From assembly GCA_016841045.1 (NCBI GenBank), contig JAENZX010000002.1, positions 158,965 to 211,311 on the forward strand: a stretch of 52,347 nucleotides of DNA, in the 5' to 3' direction. Origin of the DNA: Thermincola carboxydiphila. GTDB taxonomy: Bacteria > Bacillota > Thermincolia > Thermincolales > UBA2595. The stretch's first letter is position 1. The number at the start of each line of letters is the position of its first letter. The notes under the pieces were generated by a model. It saw nothing but the letters and a program-made list of their open reading frames with translations, made no database searches and was not told the DNA's origin. The position numbers were made by a program, and so were the translations under genes. Positions 25,880-33,967 of this stretch are shown piece by piece.

Positions 25880-27100
25880 ATGAAATACCTTGTTCAGAAG
25901 TTTGGTGGTACCTCAGTCAATTCTCCTGAGCGACGTGAGCAGGTTGCTAAAAAAATAATTAATGCTAAAAATGAAGGGTATACTCCGGTTGTGGTAGTAT
26001 CAGCTATAGGAAGACAGGGTGACCCTTATGCAACAGATACCCTGTTGAAGTTTATAGAATCTGTTAATCCGGATCTCCCCCCGCGAGAAATGGATAATCT
26101 CATGGCCTGTGGAGAAATTATTTCCGGGGTTACTATGGCTGCCACTCTCGAAAAACATGGATACAAGGCCGCGTTTCTGACCGGAGGCCAGGCCGGGATA
26201 ATTACAGACGATAATTTCACTGATGCACATATTATTGAAGTAAATCCTAAGAGGATTCATAAATTGTCAAATGAAGGGGTTATAGTTATTGTAGCCGGGT
26301 TTCAGGGAGAAACTGCAGACCAGTTGGTTACAACACTAGGTCGCGGCGGCAGTGATACAACAGCTGCAGCCCTTGGAGTGGCTTTAAATGCTGAAGCTGT
26401 TGACATATATACAGACGTAGACGGGATAATGACAGCTGATCCCAGGATAGTTGAAAACGCCAAAACCCTTGAAGTTATAACCTACAATGAAATTTGCCAG
26501 CTTGCACATGAAGGAGCTAAAGTAATACATCCAAGAGCTGTTGAAATAGCTATGCAGAAGAACATCCCACTAAGGATAAAATGTACTTTTTCCGATGCAA
26601 TGGGCACTTTGGTAACTGCAGGTGCGGAAAACGGCTCTGTTGAGATAAAAAAGGATAAAATAATTACTGGAATAACACATATACCCAACGTAACTCAGCT
26701 AAAAATATTGACTTCAGATTACCCTGAAGTCGACAGCCCTCAGTTGAAGATACTCAAATCCATGGCGCTTGCAGGGATTAGTATTGACTTTATAAATGTC
26801 CACCCTGATGTAGTGATTTATACTGTTAAGGATAATGTTGAACCGAAAGCTGTGGAAGTATTAACTAATATGGGCTTTAATCCGATTGTTACTCCAAACT
26901 GTGCAAAGGTATCTGCTGTTGGAGCAGGGATGGCCGGTGTGCCGGGGGTTATGGCCAGTATCATGGAAGCATTGACAGCAATGGATATAAAGATACTGCA
27001 AACAGCCGATTCTCACTCTACTATTTGGTGTCTGGTCAAGCAGGAAGATATGGAAAAAGCAATAAGAGCACTGCATAGCTACTTTGCGTTAGGCGAATAA
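25880..27100 (+). CDS. dapG: Aspartokinase (DapG type)
   Basis: Aspartokinase phosphorylates aspartate, the first step of the pathway. The kinase domain begins KYLVQKFGGTSVN; GRGGSDTTAAALGVAL and the TDVDGIMTADPR loop bind substrate. Two C-terminal ACT domains (from about residue 265) should carry feedback control. Location between asd and dapA matches B. subtilis dapG, the diaminopimelate-sensitive isozyme; the inhibitor here is inferred. Length is 406 aa. An AGGAGATGACAGG ribosome binding site precedes the ATG. Confidence 0.95.
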   Translation: MKYLVQKFGGTSVNSPERREQVAKKIINAKNEGYTPVVVVSAIGRQGDPYATDTLLKFIESVNPDLPPREMDNLMACGEIISGVTMAATLEKHGYKAAFLTGGQAGIITDDNFTDAHIIEVNPKRIHKLSNEGVIVIVAGFQGETADQLVTTLGRGGSDTTAAALGVALNAEAVDIYTDVDGIMTADPRIVENAKTLEVITYNEICQLAHEGAKVIHPRAVEIAMQKNIPLRIKCTFSDAMGTLVTAGAENGSVEIKKDKIITGITHIPNVTQLKILTSDYPEVDSPQLKILKSMALAGISIDFINVHPDVVIYTVKDNVEPKAVEVLTNMGFNPIVTPNCAKVSAVGAGMAGVPGVMASIMEALTAMDIKILQTADSHSTIWCLVKQEDMEKAIRALHSYFALGE

Positions 27101-27134
27101 CATCTAAATTACCTGAAGAATGGAAGGTGGAAGT

Positions 27135-28013
27135 ATGGTATTTGGGCGTGTAATAACTGCAATGGTAACGCCGTTTGATTCAAACCTGGAAGTGGATTAT
27201 GAAAAGACTCGAAAGCTTGCAAGATACCTCGTAGAAAATGGTTCCGATGGTATTGTGGTTGCTGGTACTACAGGCGAAGCGTCTACATTAACCAGTGATG
27301 AAAAGGTTAAACTCTTTAAAACTGTGGTTGATGAAGTAGGTGATAAAGCAAAAGTTATAGCAGGAACAGGAAATAACGATACAGCCGATTCGGTAGCACT
27401 GACTAAAGCCGCCCAAAAGGCCGGGGTACACGGTGTAATGGCAGTAGTTCCATATTACAACAAACCTCCACAGGAAGGTATTTACACACATTTTAAGATG
27501 ATTGCCGAAGCAACTGATTTACCAGTTATGCTTTATAATATTCCTGGCAGGTCGGTTATTAATGCAACACCGGATACTATTGCCAGGTTGGCTGAGATAA
27601 AAAATATAGTTGCGGTGAAAGAAGCCGCAGGAAATCTTGAACAGGCTGCTGATATCAGACGAAGGACACCGGCTGATTTCACATTGTACTGTGGTGAAGA
27701 CTCTTTAACTTTGCCTATGCTTTCTGTAGGCTCAAGCGGTGTTGTCAGTGTTGTTTCACACGTAGCTGGTGTTGAGATTCAAAGCATGATTAAGGCTTTT
27801 AATGACGGCGACGTACAGAAGGCTCAAAAAATTCACCTGGATTTATTCCCACTGTTTAAAGGGATGTTTATGACGACAAACCCAATTCCTGTGAAAGCAG
27901 CAATGAACTTGATGGGTATTGAAGTGGGAGGACTGCGTCCGCCTATTATCGATCCTACTGAAGAACAAACAAAATTTGTTGAGAATCTTTTAAAGTCTTA
28001 CAAAAAGTTATAA
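27135..28013 (+). CDS. dapA: 4-hydroxy-tetrahydrodipicolinate synthase
   Basis: DapA condenses pyruvate with aspartate semialdehyde. Family motifs are [31 protein letters not shown] and the Schiff-base Lys in VAVKEAAG. Length is 292 aa from ATG 27135; an ATG at 27120 would add five residues. A strong terminator follows, closing the dap operon. Confidence 0.97.
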   Translation: MVFGRVITAMVTPFDSNLEVDYEKTRKLARYLVENGSDGIVVAGTTGEASTLTSDEKVKLFKTVVDEVGDKAKVIAGTGNNDTADSVALTKAAQKAGVHGVMAVVPYYNKPPQEGIYTHFKMIAEATDLPVMLYNIPGRSVINATPDTIARLAEIKNIVAVKEAAGNLEQAADIRRRTPADFTLYCGEDSLTLPMLSVGSSGVVSVVSHVAGVEIQSMIKAFNDGDVQKAQKIHLDLFPLFKGMFMTTNPIPVKAAMNLMGIEVGGLRPPIIDPTEEQTKFVENLLKSYKKL

Positions 28014-28032
28014 GAGACATAACAAATCTCAT

Positions 28033-28082
28033 TAAAAACCTCAGGAAGTACCGGATGGTATTCCTGAGGTTTTTAATTTTTT
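28033..28082 (+). terminator. Intrinsic terminator after dapA
   Basis: AAAAACCTCAGGAA pairs with TTCCTGAGGTTTTT, with a short loop and T-tail. Confidence 0.9.
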
Positions 28083-28128
28083 TGGATGCATGGGCAGAAG
28101 TCTGTTTGTTATATTCACACTCAAATAT

Positions 28129-28152
28129 AAAAGACACCGTACGGTGTCTTTT
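28129..28152 (-). terminator. Terminator of the minus-strand coiled-coil gene
   Basis: A perfect 24-bp palindrome, AAAAGACACCGT followed by ACGGTGTCTTTT, overlaps the stop codon of the minus-strand gene. Symmetry means it could also act on plus-strand readthrough from dapA. Confidence 0.7.
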
Positions 28153-29029
28153 AATCATCTTCTCCATCATCTTCTTCATCTTCGTCATCTTCATCGATTT
28201 CCGGTTTGAGGAATACATAACTGGCAGCATCAATTTTTGAAATATCAGTTTCGGCAGTGTATGCTAGTTCAAAGTCAGGTGAGGGGACAATTGTCGGTCC
28301 AAAATAGACCCACCCTGTGCCATCATGACTTTTGGACCAACTCAGTTTGAGAGGACCAATCTCCAATTGGTTACCTTTTCCTTCACCGGTTTCACCGAAT
28401 CCAGTCGTGGTCTCAGGTGTCGTAAATATTCCGGTGCCGTCAGGTTGATACCACCAGACGTAGCGAACAAAACTGCCGCGATCGGCTGACGCCTGGTCAA
28501 AAGCCTGCACTGCGGCGTATTTTCCAAGGTGACGAATCAGTAAAATCTGTCCTGTTAACAACCGCATGGCCCTTTTTCCATGAGGAGGCTGGATATTAGT
28601 TATGATACTCCTCAGTCTGGCCTCTGCCTCTTCGTGACGGAGGGCGGATTCTCTAAGCTCTTTCAAAAGGGTTTCTATTTGATGTATTTGTTCTTCCAGA
28701 AGACGCGCCTTTTCAGTGTCGTTTTGTTCTCTGGCTTCGTTTGCATAAGTGTTAAGCTGGGCAGTCTTTCTAAAAGCTGCCAGTTCCATTTCTATTACGC
28801 TTTTTGCATATTTTGATGAACCGTAGCGTGACTGGAGATCAGTTTTCAGCTGTTCAATTTTTTCTTCAAGTTCCTCATCGTCACCAAGCATAAATTTTTC
28901 GTATATTTTATATCCGACGTAAGCCAGAACGATTACAGCTATAAGAACTCCAGCGATATACCAAAATTTCTCGGGGACCTTGTTGAAAAATTTTGTTATT
29001 TTATCTGTATACCCGGTTATTTTGTCCAT
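28151..29029 (-). CDS. Membrane-anchored coiled-coil protein of unknown function
   Basis: This encodes 292 residues. A short cytoplasmic N-terminus (KITKFFNKVPEKFW) precedes one transmembrane helix (about 22-44). A long charged coiled coil follows (about 48-145, rich in E, K, Q, L). A globular region contains paired W and G-rich strands (WWYQPDGTGIF, KSHDGTGWVYFG), and the protein ends in an Asp/Glu tail of about 17 residues. I do not recognise the family. It breaks the usual dapA-RNase J adjacency. The promoter is probably in the 382-bp gap to its right. Confidence 0.75.
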   Translation of the reverse strand: MDKITGYTDKITKFFNKVPEKFWYIAGVLIAVIVLAYVGYKIYEKFMLGDDEELEEKIEQLKTDLQSRYGSSKYAKSVIEMELAAFRKTAQLNTYANEAREQNDTEKARLLEEQIHQIETLLKELRESALRHEEAEARLRSIITNIQPPHGKRAMRLLTGQILLIRHLGKYAAVQAFDQASADRGSFVRYVWWYQPDGTGIFTTPETTTGFGETGEGKGNQLEIGPLKLSWSKSHDGTGWVYFGPTIVPSPDFELAYTAETDISKIDAASYVFLKPEIDEDDEDEEDDGEDD

Positions 29030-29230
29030 TTGACAGATTGTCCCCCCTATAAGGTTAGCATTATATTAGAGCTTGAATAGTTTGGTTAAATTTATTCTCT
29101 AAATTAATTCTATTAAAGTATACATTTTACCTTCTTTAAGTAATCTAATTCTAAACTATCTCCGGTAGTATTTTTAGGGAAAATAATGTCAATACTATTT
29201 TTGATAAGTGATTGCCCGGTAAATAAATCC

Positions 29231-29259
29231 TTGTGATGAAAAATCAAATAAAGTATAAT
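29231..29259 (+). promoter_or_regulatory. Sigma-A promoter of the RNase J gene
   Basis: TTGTGA (29231-29236), a 17-bp spacer and TATAAT (29254-29259). This predicts a 5' leader of about 145 nt. The rest of the gap 29030-29411 is AT-rich and shows no ORF. Confidence 0.7.
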
Positions 29260-29411
29260 AAATCTAGGTGTTTATGGGCGGCTTTACCTTTTTAAAAACC
29301 TTAGGGTCGGACGGACGGATATAATAAAATAAATTCTCCTACTTCTCCTGGTTTTCTCGCAATCATTATTACCAAGAGACTAAGCTTGTTTTTTTTTCAG
29401 GAGGTGTAGTT

Positions 29412-31076
29412 ATGGCTAGAGATGCAAAACTATCGTTAATTCCCCTGGGCGGACTTGGGGAAATTGGTAAAAACATGACGGTTGTGAAGTATGGAGAAAA
29501 TATTTTAGTTATCGACTCGGGTCTAATGTTTCCGGAAGAGGAAATGCTGGGAATAGATATCGTTATTCCTGACATTACTTTTCTTCTGGAAAACAAGGAA
29601 ATGGTTAGAGGGATTGTTCTGACCCACGGTCATGAAGACCATATCGGGGCTCTTCCTTATGTGTTGAGACAGATAAATGTGCCGGTATATGGAACAAAGC
29701 TGACATTGGGTTTACTCCAGGGCAAACTGAAGGAAAATGATGTTGCCGGTGGTGTAAAACTTAATACGGTTAAACCACGTGATGTTGTGGATATTGGACC
29801 ATTTAAGGTTGAGTTTATCAGGGTCAGCCATAGTATTCCTGATGCAGTAGCTATCGCTATTCATACCCCTCAGGGGACTGTTCTGCATACTGGAGACTTT
29901 AAGTTTGACCAGACACCAGTTGATGGTCAAATTACTGACTTTTCAAGGTTGGCCGAATTGGGACATGAGGGAGTCCTTGTTTTGATGTCTGATAGCACCA
30001 ACGTTGAACGTCCCGGCTATACCCTGTCCGAAAAAAGTGTGGGTCACACCTTTGACGAGACTTTCAGAGCGGCAAAGGGAAGGATTATTGTGGCAACATT
30101 TGCCAGTAACGTACATAGGCTTCAGCAGGCGATTGCCACAGCCTATAAGTATGAACGGAGAGTAGCAATTGCCGGCAGGAGTATGGTTAATGTAATTGGC
30201 ATTGCATCAGAACTCGGTTACATTGATTTCCCCAAGGAACTTTTTGTAGAACTGGATGAAATAAACCGGCTGCCGGCAGACAAAGTGGTATTACTCACTA
30301 CAGGAAGTCAGGGTGAACCTATGTCAGCCCTGACCAGAATGGCAATGAGGGACCATAGGCAGATAGATATTCTTCCAGGGGATACTGTTATAATCTCTGC
30401 AAACCCAATACCAGGCAATGAGAAGTTAGTCGCCCGAACCATAGATCACCTTTTCAAGCAGGGAGCCGATGTAATTTATGAATCCTTTTCAGGTATACAC
30501 GTTTCCGGTCACCCAAGCCAGGAAGAACTGAAGTTGATGATGAACCTGGCTAAACCAAAATACTTTGTTCCTGTTCACGGCGAATACAGGCACCTTATTA
30601 AGCACGCCAATTTGGCTGCTGAACTTGGTATTCCCCGCAGTAATATTTTTGTCGGGGAAAACGGCGTTGTTCTGGAGTTTAATAAAAAATCCGCGCGTAT
30701 GAACGGGCGGGTAACAGCAGGACGCGTTCTGGTAGACGGATTGGGTGTCGGTGATGTAGGGAACATTGTCCTTAGAGATCGCAAGCAGCTTTCTCAGGAC
30801 GGTATACTTATAGTAGTGGTAACTATTAATAAGGAAAGTGGTCTGGTGGCTGCAGGTCCTGATATCGTTTCCAGAGGATTTGTTTACGTCCGAGAATCCG
30901 AGGAATTGATGGAGGAAGCCAAGGAAAAGGTTAAACTGGCCCTTGTGAAATGTGAAGAAAAAGGTGTTACCGAATGGGCATCCATTAAATCAAATGTAAG
31001 GGATGTAATTAGTAAATACTTATACGAGAAAACCAGAAGAAGACCAATGATACTGCCAATCATCATGGAAGTATAG
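29412..31076 (+). CDS. rnj: Ribonuclease J
   Basis: RNase J is a metallo-beta-lactamase / beta-CASP nuclease with 5'-3' exonuclease and endonuclease activity. The zinc motif HGHEDHIGALPY is near residue 73, and SDSTNVERPGYT, TTGSQGEPMSAL, SGHPSQEEL and PVHGEYRH are beta-CASP motifs. The C-terminal domain (from about residue 450) is present. Length is 554 aa. Synteny between dapA and tepA matches B. subtilis rnjB (ymfA), but this genome may have one RNase J, so I use the general symbol. AGGAGGTG precedes ATG 29412. Confidence 0.95.
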   Translation: MARDAKLSLIPLGGLGEIGKNMTVVKYGENILVIDSGLMFPEEEMLGIDIVIPDITFLLENKEMVRGIVLTHGHEDHIGALPYVLRQINVPVYGTKLTLGLLQGKLKENDVAGGVKLNTVKPRDVVDIGPFKVEFIRVSHSIPDAVAIAIHTPQGTVLHTGDFKFDQTPVDGQITDFSRLAELGHEGVLVLMSDSTNVERPGYTLSEKSVGHTFDETFRAAKGRIIVATFASNVHRLQQAIATAYKYERRVAIAGRSMVNVIGIASELGYIDFPKELFVELDEINRLPADKVVLLTTGSQGEPMSALTRMAMRDHRQIDILPGDTVIISANPIPGNEKLVARTIDHLFKQGADVIYESFSGIHVSGHPSQEELKLMMNLAKPKYFVPVHGEYRHLIKHANLAAELGIPRSNIFVGENGVVLEFNKKSARMNGRVTAGRVLVDGLGVGDVGNIVLRDRKQLSQDGILIVVVTINKESGLVAAGPDIVSRGFVYVRESEELMEEAKEKVKLALVKCEEKGVTEWASIKSNVRDVISKYLYEKTRRRPMILPIIMEV

Positions 31077-31081
31077 GATTA

Positions 31082-31102
31082 AGCCGCTGTTGCGGCTTTT
31101 TC
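31082..31102 (+). terminator. Intrinsic terminator after RNase J
   Basis: AGCCGC-TGTT-GCGGCT followed by five T. Confidence 0.9.
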
Positions 31103-31137
31103 TGCTTTCGGGGGTAATCTTAAGACATGTTCGGGCC

Positions 31138-31260
31138 GGGAGGGGATGGGACATTTCCTCCACGGCGGCAACACCTCAGCTCGTTACCGGAACCCGTATA
31201 CGCGGGTCTCCGACGAGCGGATGGCAGACTCGCCGTTCCGGAAAAATCCCATCCCCTCCC
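31138..31260. repeat. Palindromic structured element, copy 2
   Basis: A 123-bp unit with a perfect 14-bp terminal inverted repeat (GGGAGGGGATGGGA / TCCCATCCCCTCCC). The core ACGGCGGCAACACCTCAGCT and GGATGGCAGACTCGCCG can pair through CGGCG/CGCCG. An inner stem GCTCGT / ACGAGC is present, closed by a CCCG/CGGG hairpin. It is the first of three tandem copies. Confidence 0.9.
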
Positions 31261-31352
31261 TAGACGAATTGCAATAAAAGATGTACCCCGGGGGAGAAAA
31301 AAGCCGGAAGCAGGCGGCTGGGGAATCTGGGGCGTGGGAAAGAAATATAAGC

Positions 31353-31464
31353 GGGATGGGATGTTTTCCACACGGCGGCAACACCTCAGCTTGTTACCGA
31401 ATCGCTACGCTCTTCGACAAGCGGATGGCAGACTCGCCGCTTAGGAAAAATCCCATCCCCTCCC
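31353..31464. repeat. Palindromic structured element, copy 3
   Basis: A 112-bp unit bounded by GGGATGGGA / TCCCATCCC. The inner stem is GCTTGT / ACAAGC, whereas copy 2 has GCTCGT / ACGAGC, so both sides changed together. The core motifs match copy 2. Confidence 0.9.
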
Positions 31465-31554
31465 TAGACGATATGCGATAAAAGATGTACCCCGGGGGAG
31501 GAAAAAGCCGCAAGCAGGCGGCTGGGGAATCTGGGGCGTGGGAAAGAAATATAA

Positions 31555-31670
31555 GAGGGGATGGGATGTTTTCCACACGGCGGCAACACCTCAGCTTGTT
31601 ACCGAATCGCTATCGCTCTTCGACAAGCGGATGGCAGACTCGCCGTTTAGGAAAAATCCCATCCCCTCCC
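31555..31670. repeat. Palindromic structured element, copy 4
   Basis: A 116-bp unit bounded by GAGGGGATGGGA / TCCCATCCCCTC. It is nearly identical to copy 3, with GCTTGT / ACAAGC and an ATCGCTATCGCTC loop. Confidence 0.9.
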
Positions 31671-31873
31671 TAGACGAATTGCAATAAAAGATGTACCCCG
31701 GGGGAGAAAAAAGCCGCAAGCAGGCGGCTGGGGGGAATCCTGGGGCGTGGGGAAAGAAGTTTGAGTTGAAGTAGAGAAGAAAATTTTGGTGAAATTTGTG
31801 GTGATGGGAGGTATAATGGAAGTATTGGGAATTATTTCATTATTTGTTTATGAACATGTTCGTATTTAGAGTG

Positions 31874-33079
31874 TTAGGTGAAATCGGCAGGGAGGCTACG
31901 ATGTCAAAGAAAAAAAGATATCCAAAACATATGTATGTTGGGATTCTTAGGTGTCGATCTTATTATAATTGGCCTTTGGAAACAAGGGTTGTATCTGATA
32001 CTCTTTCAACAAAGCTTAATGGACAACAGATTTACTTTACACTGCAATTTGTCAGCTATAATTTTCTTCAAGGGAATAAGAAGGAAACGCCACAAACAGA
32101 ATTAGGGCCGATTATTGCAAGGGAAACAATTAGCCCCGATTTTTTTAGACTCGGGAGATACTTAGTAAAATCTCCGGAAGACATCTCCGAAATTTCTATA
32201 AAATATGGAGGTGCTTATCCTGGTGAAGTAGACATCCAATGCCACATCGGATGTGATACAGAATTACCTATTGAATCATTAGATTCAGAAGTATCACCTG
32301 TTCTCTACAGTTTACTAGGTACTCTATCAATCGCGACAAAGGATATTTTAATACCGGTTGCTCCTGCTCAATACAGTAAGATAAACCATGATGGAAAAAG
32401 AGAATTATTATGGAATGAACTTATGTATGTACATGAGCGCAAGACACATGAGGTTACTGTCCTGCGTGAATTGCTAGAGAAATATATTGACGTTAGGGCA
32501 ACGATGACTCCTGAAGAGGGACGAGCTTTTGATACTGCAGCGAGAAGGATAGTTAGCTCGAAAAACGAGAAGGATTTAATTGACCGATATTGTGATTTAT
32601 GGGAAGCCTGTGAATTTTTGTTGATAGGATTTAATGCAAAAGGCGATATTGTTTCAAGAATTGCACAAGCAATTGCATGTTATACCGGGGGAAATAAAGC
32701 AAAAATTGAGAATGGACTTGAGCTAAGAAACATTTACAAGGTTCGGAAAGAAGTTGTTCATGAAGCCTTACAAGATGAGCAACGGGTTGATACGTACATT
32801 AAACTGTTAGATGAAATAGCTAACCAACTGTTTAAGTGGCGACTGAAAATATCATACGCGAACTCTAAAATTATTGATCCATATCTCGACTAGGGTCCCC
32901 TGCCGACATCGCCTAACAACGCTGGAAACGGCTCCGCTGCGCTCCGACCCAACTTTTCCTGCCCGGATGCCGTTCTTTGGGGAGCCGTCTGTCACGGTTT
33001 TTGCGGCCGGGAGAATGGGTCTGGGGCAGCAAAAACCGCGCCAGCCGGTGGGCGGAAAAGTTCGTTTCCAGCAGATGCG
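31874..33079 (+). mobile_element. Putative solitary integron gene cassette
   Basis: The segment is bounded by two GTTRRRY cores, GTTAGGT (31873-31879) and GTTAGGC (33079-33085), where integron integrases cut after the G. It contains one gene with a 27-bp leader and an attC-like site starting 17 bp after its stop, which is the standard cassette plan. No integrase gene or second attC lies in the window. Cassettes lacking an integrase are known, but a single one in a Firmicute is uncommon. Confidence 0.65.
31901..32893 (+). CDS. HEPN-domain protein (ApeA-like C-terminus)
   Basis: This encodes 330 residues from ATG 31901, which has GGGAGG at 31889-31894; an open frame from 31844 adds 19 residues but crosses the cassette boundary. 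The N-terminal 200 residues are mixed strands and helices that I do not recognise. The C-terminal third (about 220-315) resembles an Apea-like HEPN domain: DLWEACEFLLIGF, IENGLELRNIYKVRKEVVHEAL. The HEPN RNase motif Rx4-6H is seen as R282-KEVV-H287. HEPN proteins are often RNases in anti-phage or toxin systems, so a defence role is inferred. The gene is AT-rich next to GC-rich flanks. Confidence 0.75.
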   Translation: MSKKKRYPKHMYVGILRCRSYYNWPLETRVVSDTLSTKLNGQQIYFTLQFVSYNFLQGNKKETPQTELGPIIARETISPDFFRLGRYLVKSPEDISEISIKYGGAYPGEVDIQCHIGCDTELPIESLDSEVSPVLYSLLGTLSIATKDILIPVAPAQYSKINHDGKRELLWNELMYVHERKTHEVTVLRELLEKYIDVRATMTPEEGRAFDTAARRIVSSKNEKDLIDRYCDLWEACEFLLIGFNAKGDIVSRIAQAIACYTGGNKAKIENGLELRNIYKVRKEVVHEALQDEQRVDTYIKLLDEIANQLFKWRLKISYANSKIIDPYLD

Positions 33080-33085
33080 TTAGGC
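32911..33085 (+). repeat. attC-like recombination site
   Basis: The left end GCCTAAC (32911-32917) and right end GTTAGGC (33079-33085) are the R'' and R' boxes of attC. The next arms, GCTGGAAACG (32921-32930) and CGTTTCCAGC (33063-33072), pair exactly, with unequal spacers between box and arm (AA versus AGATGC) as in real attC sites. Further in, AACTTTTCC pairs with GGAAAAGTT, and GGTTTTTGC pairs with GCAAAAACC. At 175 bp it is longer than most. Confidence 0.75.
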
Positions 33086-33112
33086 AAAAGGATTTGGAAT
33101 AGAGGAGAGTTT

Positions 33113-33391
33113 ATGAAAATCCAATATGCATTTTTTCTTATAATTAATCTTTTAAGTTTCTTTTTGATTGGCTATGACAAGTTAAAGGCAAAAAACAGGG
33201 GTTGGCGAATTCCGGAATTGAATCTATTTGTTCTTGCTTTAATTGGTGGAGCAACAGGAATATTTATCGGAATGAAGGTATTTAGCCATAAGACTAGACA
33301 CTTTTCTTTTAGGATAGGTATTCCGTTGTTGTTCGGTTTAAACGTTCTAACAGTTTATTTGATAACTTCTCACTTCAAACCTGCAGGCTAA
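33113..33391 (+). CDS. DUF1294 family membrane protein
   Basis: This encodes 92 residues with three hydrophobic helices and the family motif YDKLKAKNRGWRIPE, followed by GGATGIFIGMKVFSHKTRH. DUF1294 proteins are small inner membrane proteins of unknown role. ATG 33113 follows AGAGGAGAG. It begins 27 bp after the attC-like site, so it may be the original host gene at the insertion point or a later cassette lacking a visible attC. Confidence 0.88.
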   Translation: MKIQYAFFLIINLLSFFLIGYDKLKAKNRGWRIPELNLFVLALIGGATGIFIGMKVFSHKTRHFSFRIGIPLLFGLNVLTVYLITSHFKPAG

Positions 33392-33431
33392 AGGGGTCTT
33401 TTTCATGGAGTCAAATTAATAATTCCATCGA

Positions 33432-33866
33432 TTAGTGTAATAAAATCCGTAGTTGATCAAGAGACTGTCTATCCCGATGTAGTATTTCACCTGCCAGATC
33501 CCTGGACGGATCATCAAGATTACCTCTTACTAATTTTTCAGACATGTTTATGCCTTTGGTTTCTCCTTCAATAGCTTTCTCAATAAGTTTTGAAGCTTCT
33601 GACTTTGAACCCAGCTGCATATTTATTTTGATTTCAGCCATAGTTCCCTTGAGGCCCAGATTTTCATGAGGCTGGCCGCCTAATTCTTGGATATGTTTTG
33701 CCAGTATTAAAATGTTTTGTCTATGATTATCTTGAACCTCTTGAAATATCTTTTTTACAGTTTCTTCTTGAGTCATAGAAATAAATATATTAAATACATC
33801 TACTGCCATATATTCGCCTTGTAGCATTTGGTTAAGAGCATTAATTGTATCTGATTGTTTATCCAT
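33432..33866 (-). CDS. DUF2383 ferritin-like protein
   Basis: This 144-residue helical protein has carboxylate/His positions in LQGEYMAVDVFNIFI, DNHRQNILILAKHI and LHRDRQSLDQL, like a four-helix ferritin-like bundle. The family is found in anaerobes and spore-formers and may handle redox or metals, but this is inferred. ATG 33866 follows AAAAGGGG on the minus strand; the frame is open to 33944 without a good site. Confidence 0.75.
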   Translation of the reverse strand: MDKQSDTINALNQMLQGEYMAVDVFNIFISMTQEETVKKIFQEVQDNHRQNILILAKHIQELGGQPHENLGLKGTMAEIKINMQLGSKSEASKLIEKAIEGETKGINMSEKLVRGNLDDPSRDLAGEILHRDRQSLDQLRILLH

Positions 33867-33967
33867 TTCAGCAGCCCCTTTTGAGTAATTTTTTAGTTGC
33901 AGCATTGAACTTATTTTGCCACTTAGGAAAAAATTAATTCTCAAGTTTTGAAACAGCTGCAGAAACT

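Larger units (their letters stand above)
31261..31760. repeat. Tandem array: spacer repeats between element copies
   Basis: Each element copy at 31.1-31.7 kb is followed by the same spacer of about 90 bp (starts TAGACGA, contains GATGTACCCCGGGGGAG and GGGGCGTGGG). Copies begin near 31261, 31465 and 31671. The whole unit repeats at about 205-211 bp. Each spacer holds AGCCGC/GCGGCT (imperfect in the first), which on the minus strand reads as a hairpin followed by six T, an intrinsic terminator. No ORF here is credible; open frames over the array merely follow the repeat. Confidence 0.8.

Noticed and set aside
28129-28152. Perfect 24-bp palindrome as an operator or attachment site
   Set aside because: It overlaps the stop of the minus-strand gene and has A/T flanks, so a terminator explains it better.
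31127-31673. Several open frames on both strands over the element array
   Set aside because: They follow the repeated sequence, have no family features and cross structured palindromes.
31138-31760. Possible CRISPR array
   Set aside because: Units are over 100 bp, spacers are repeated rather than unique, and there are no cas genes.
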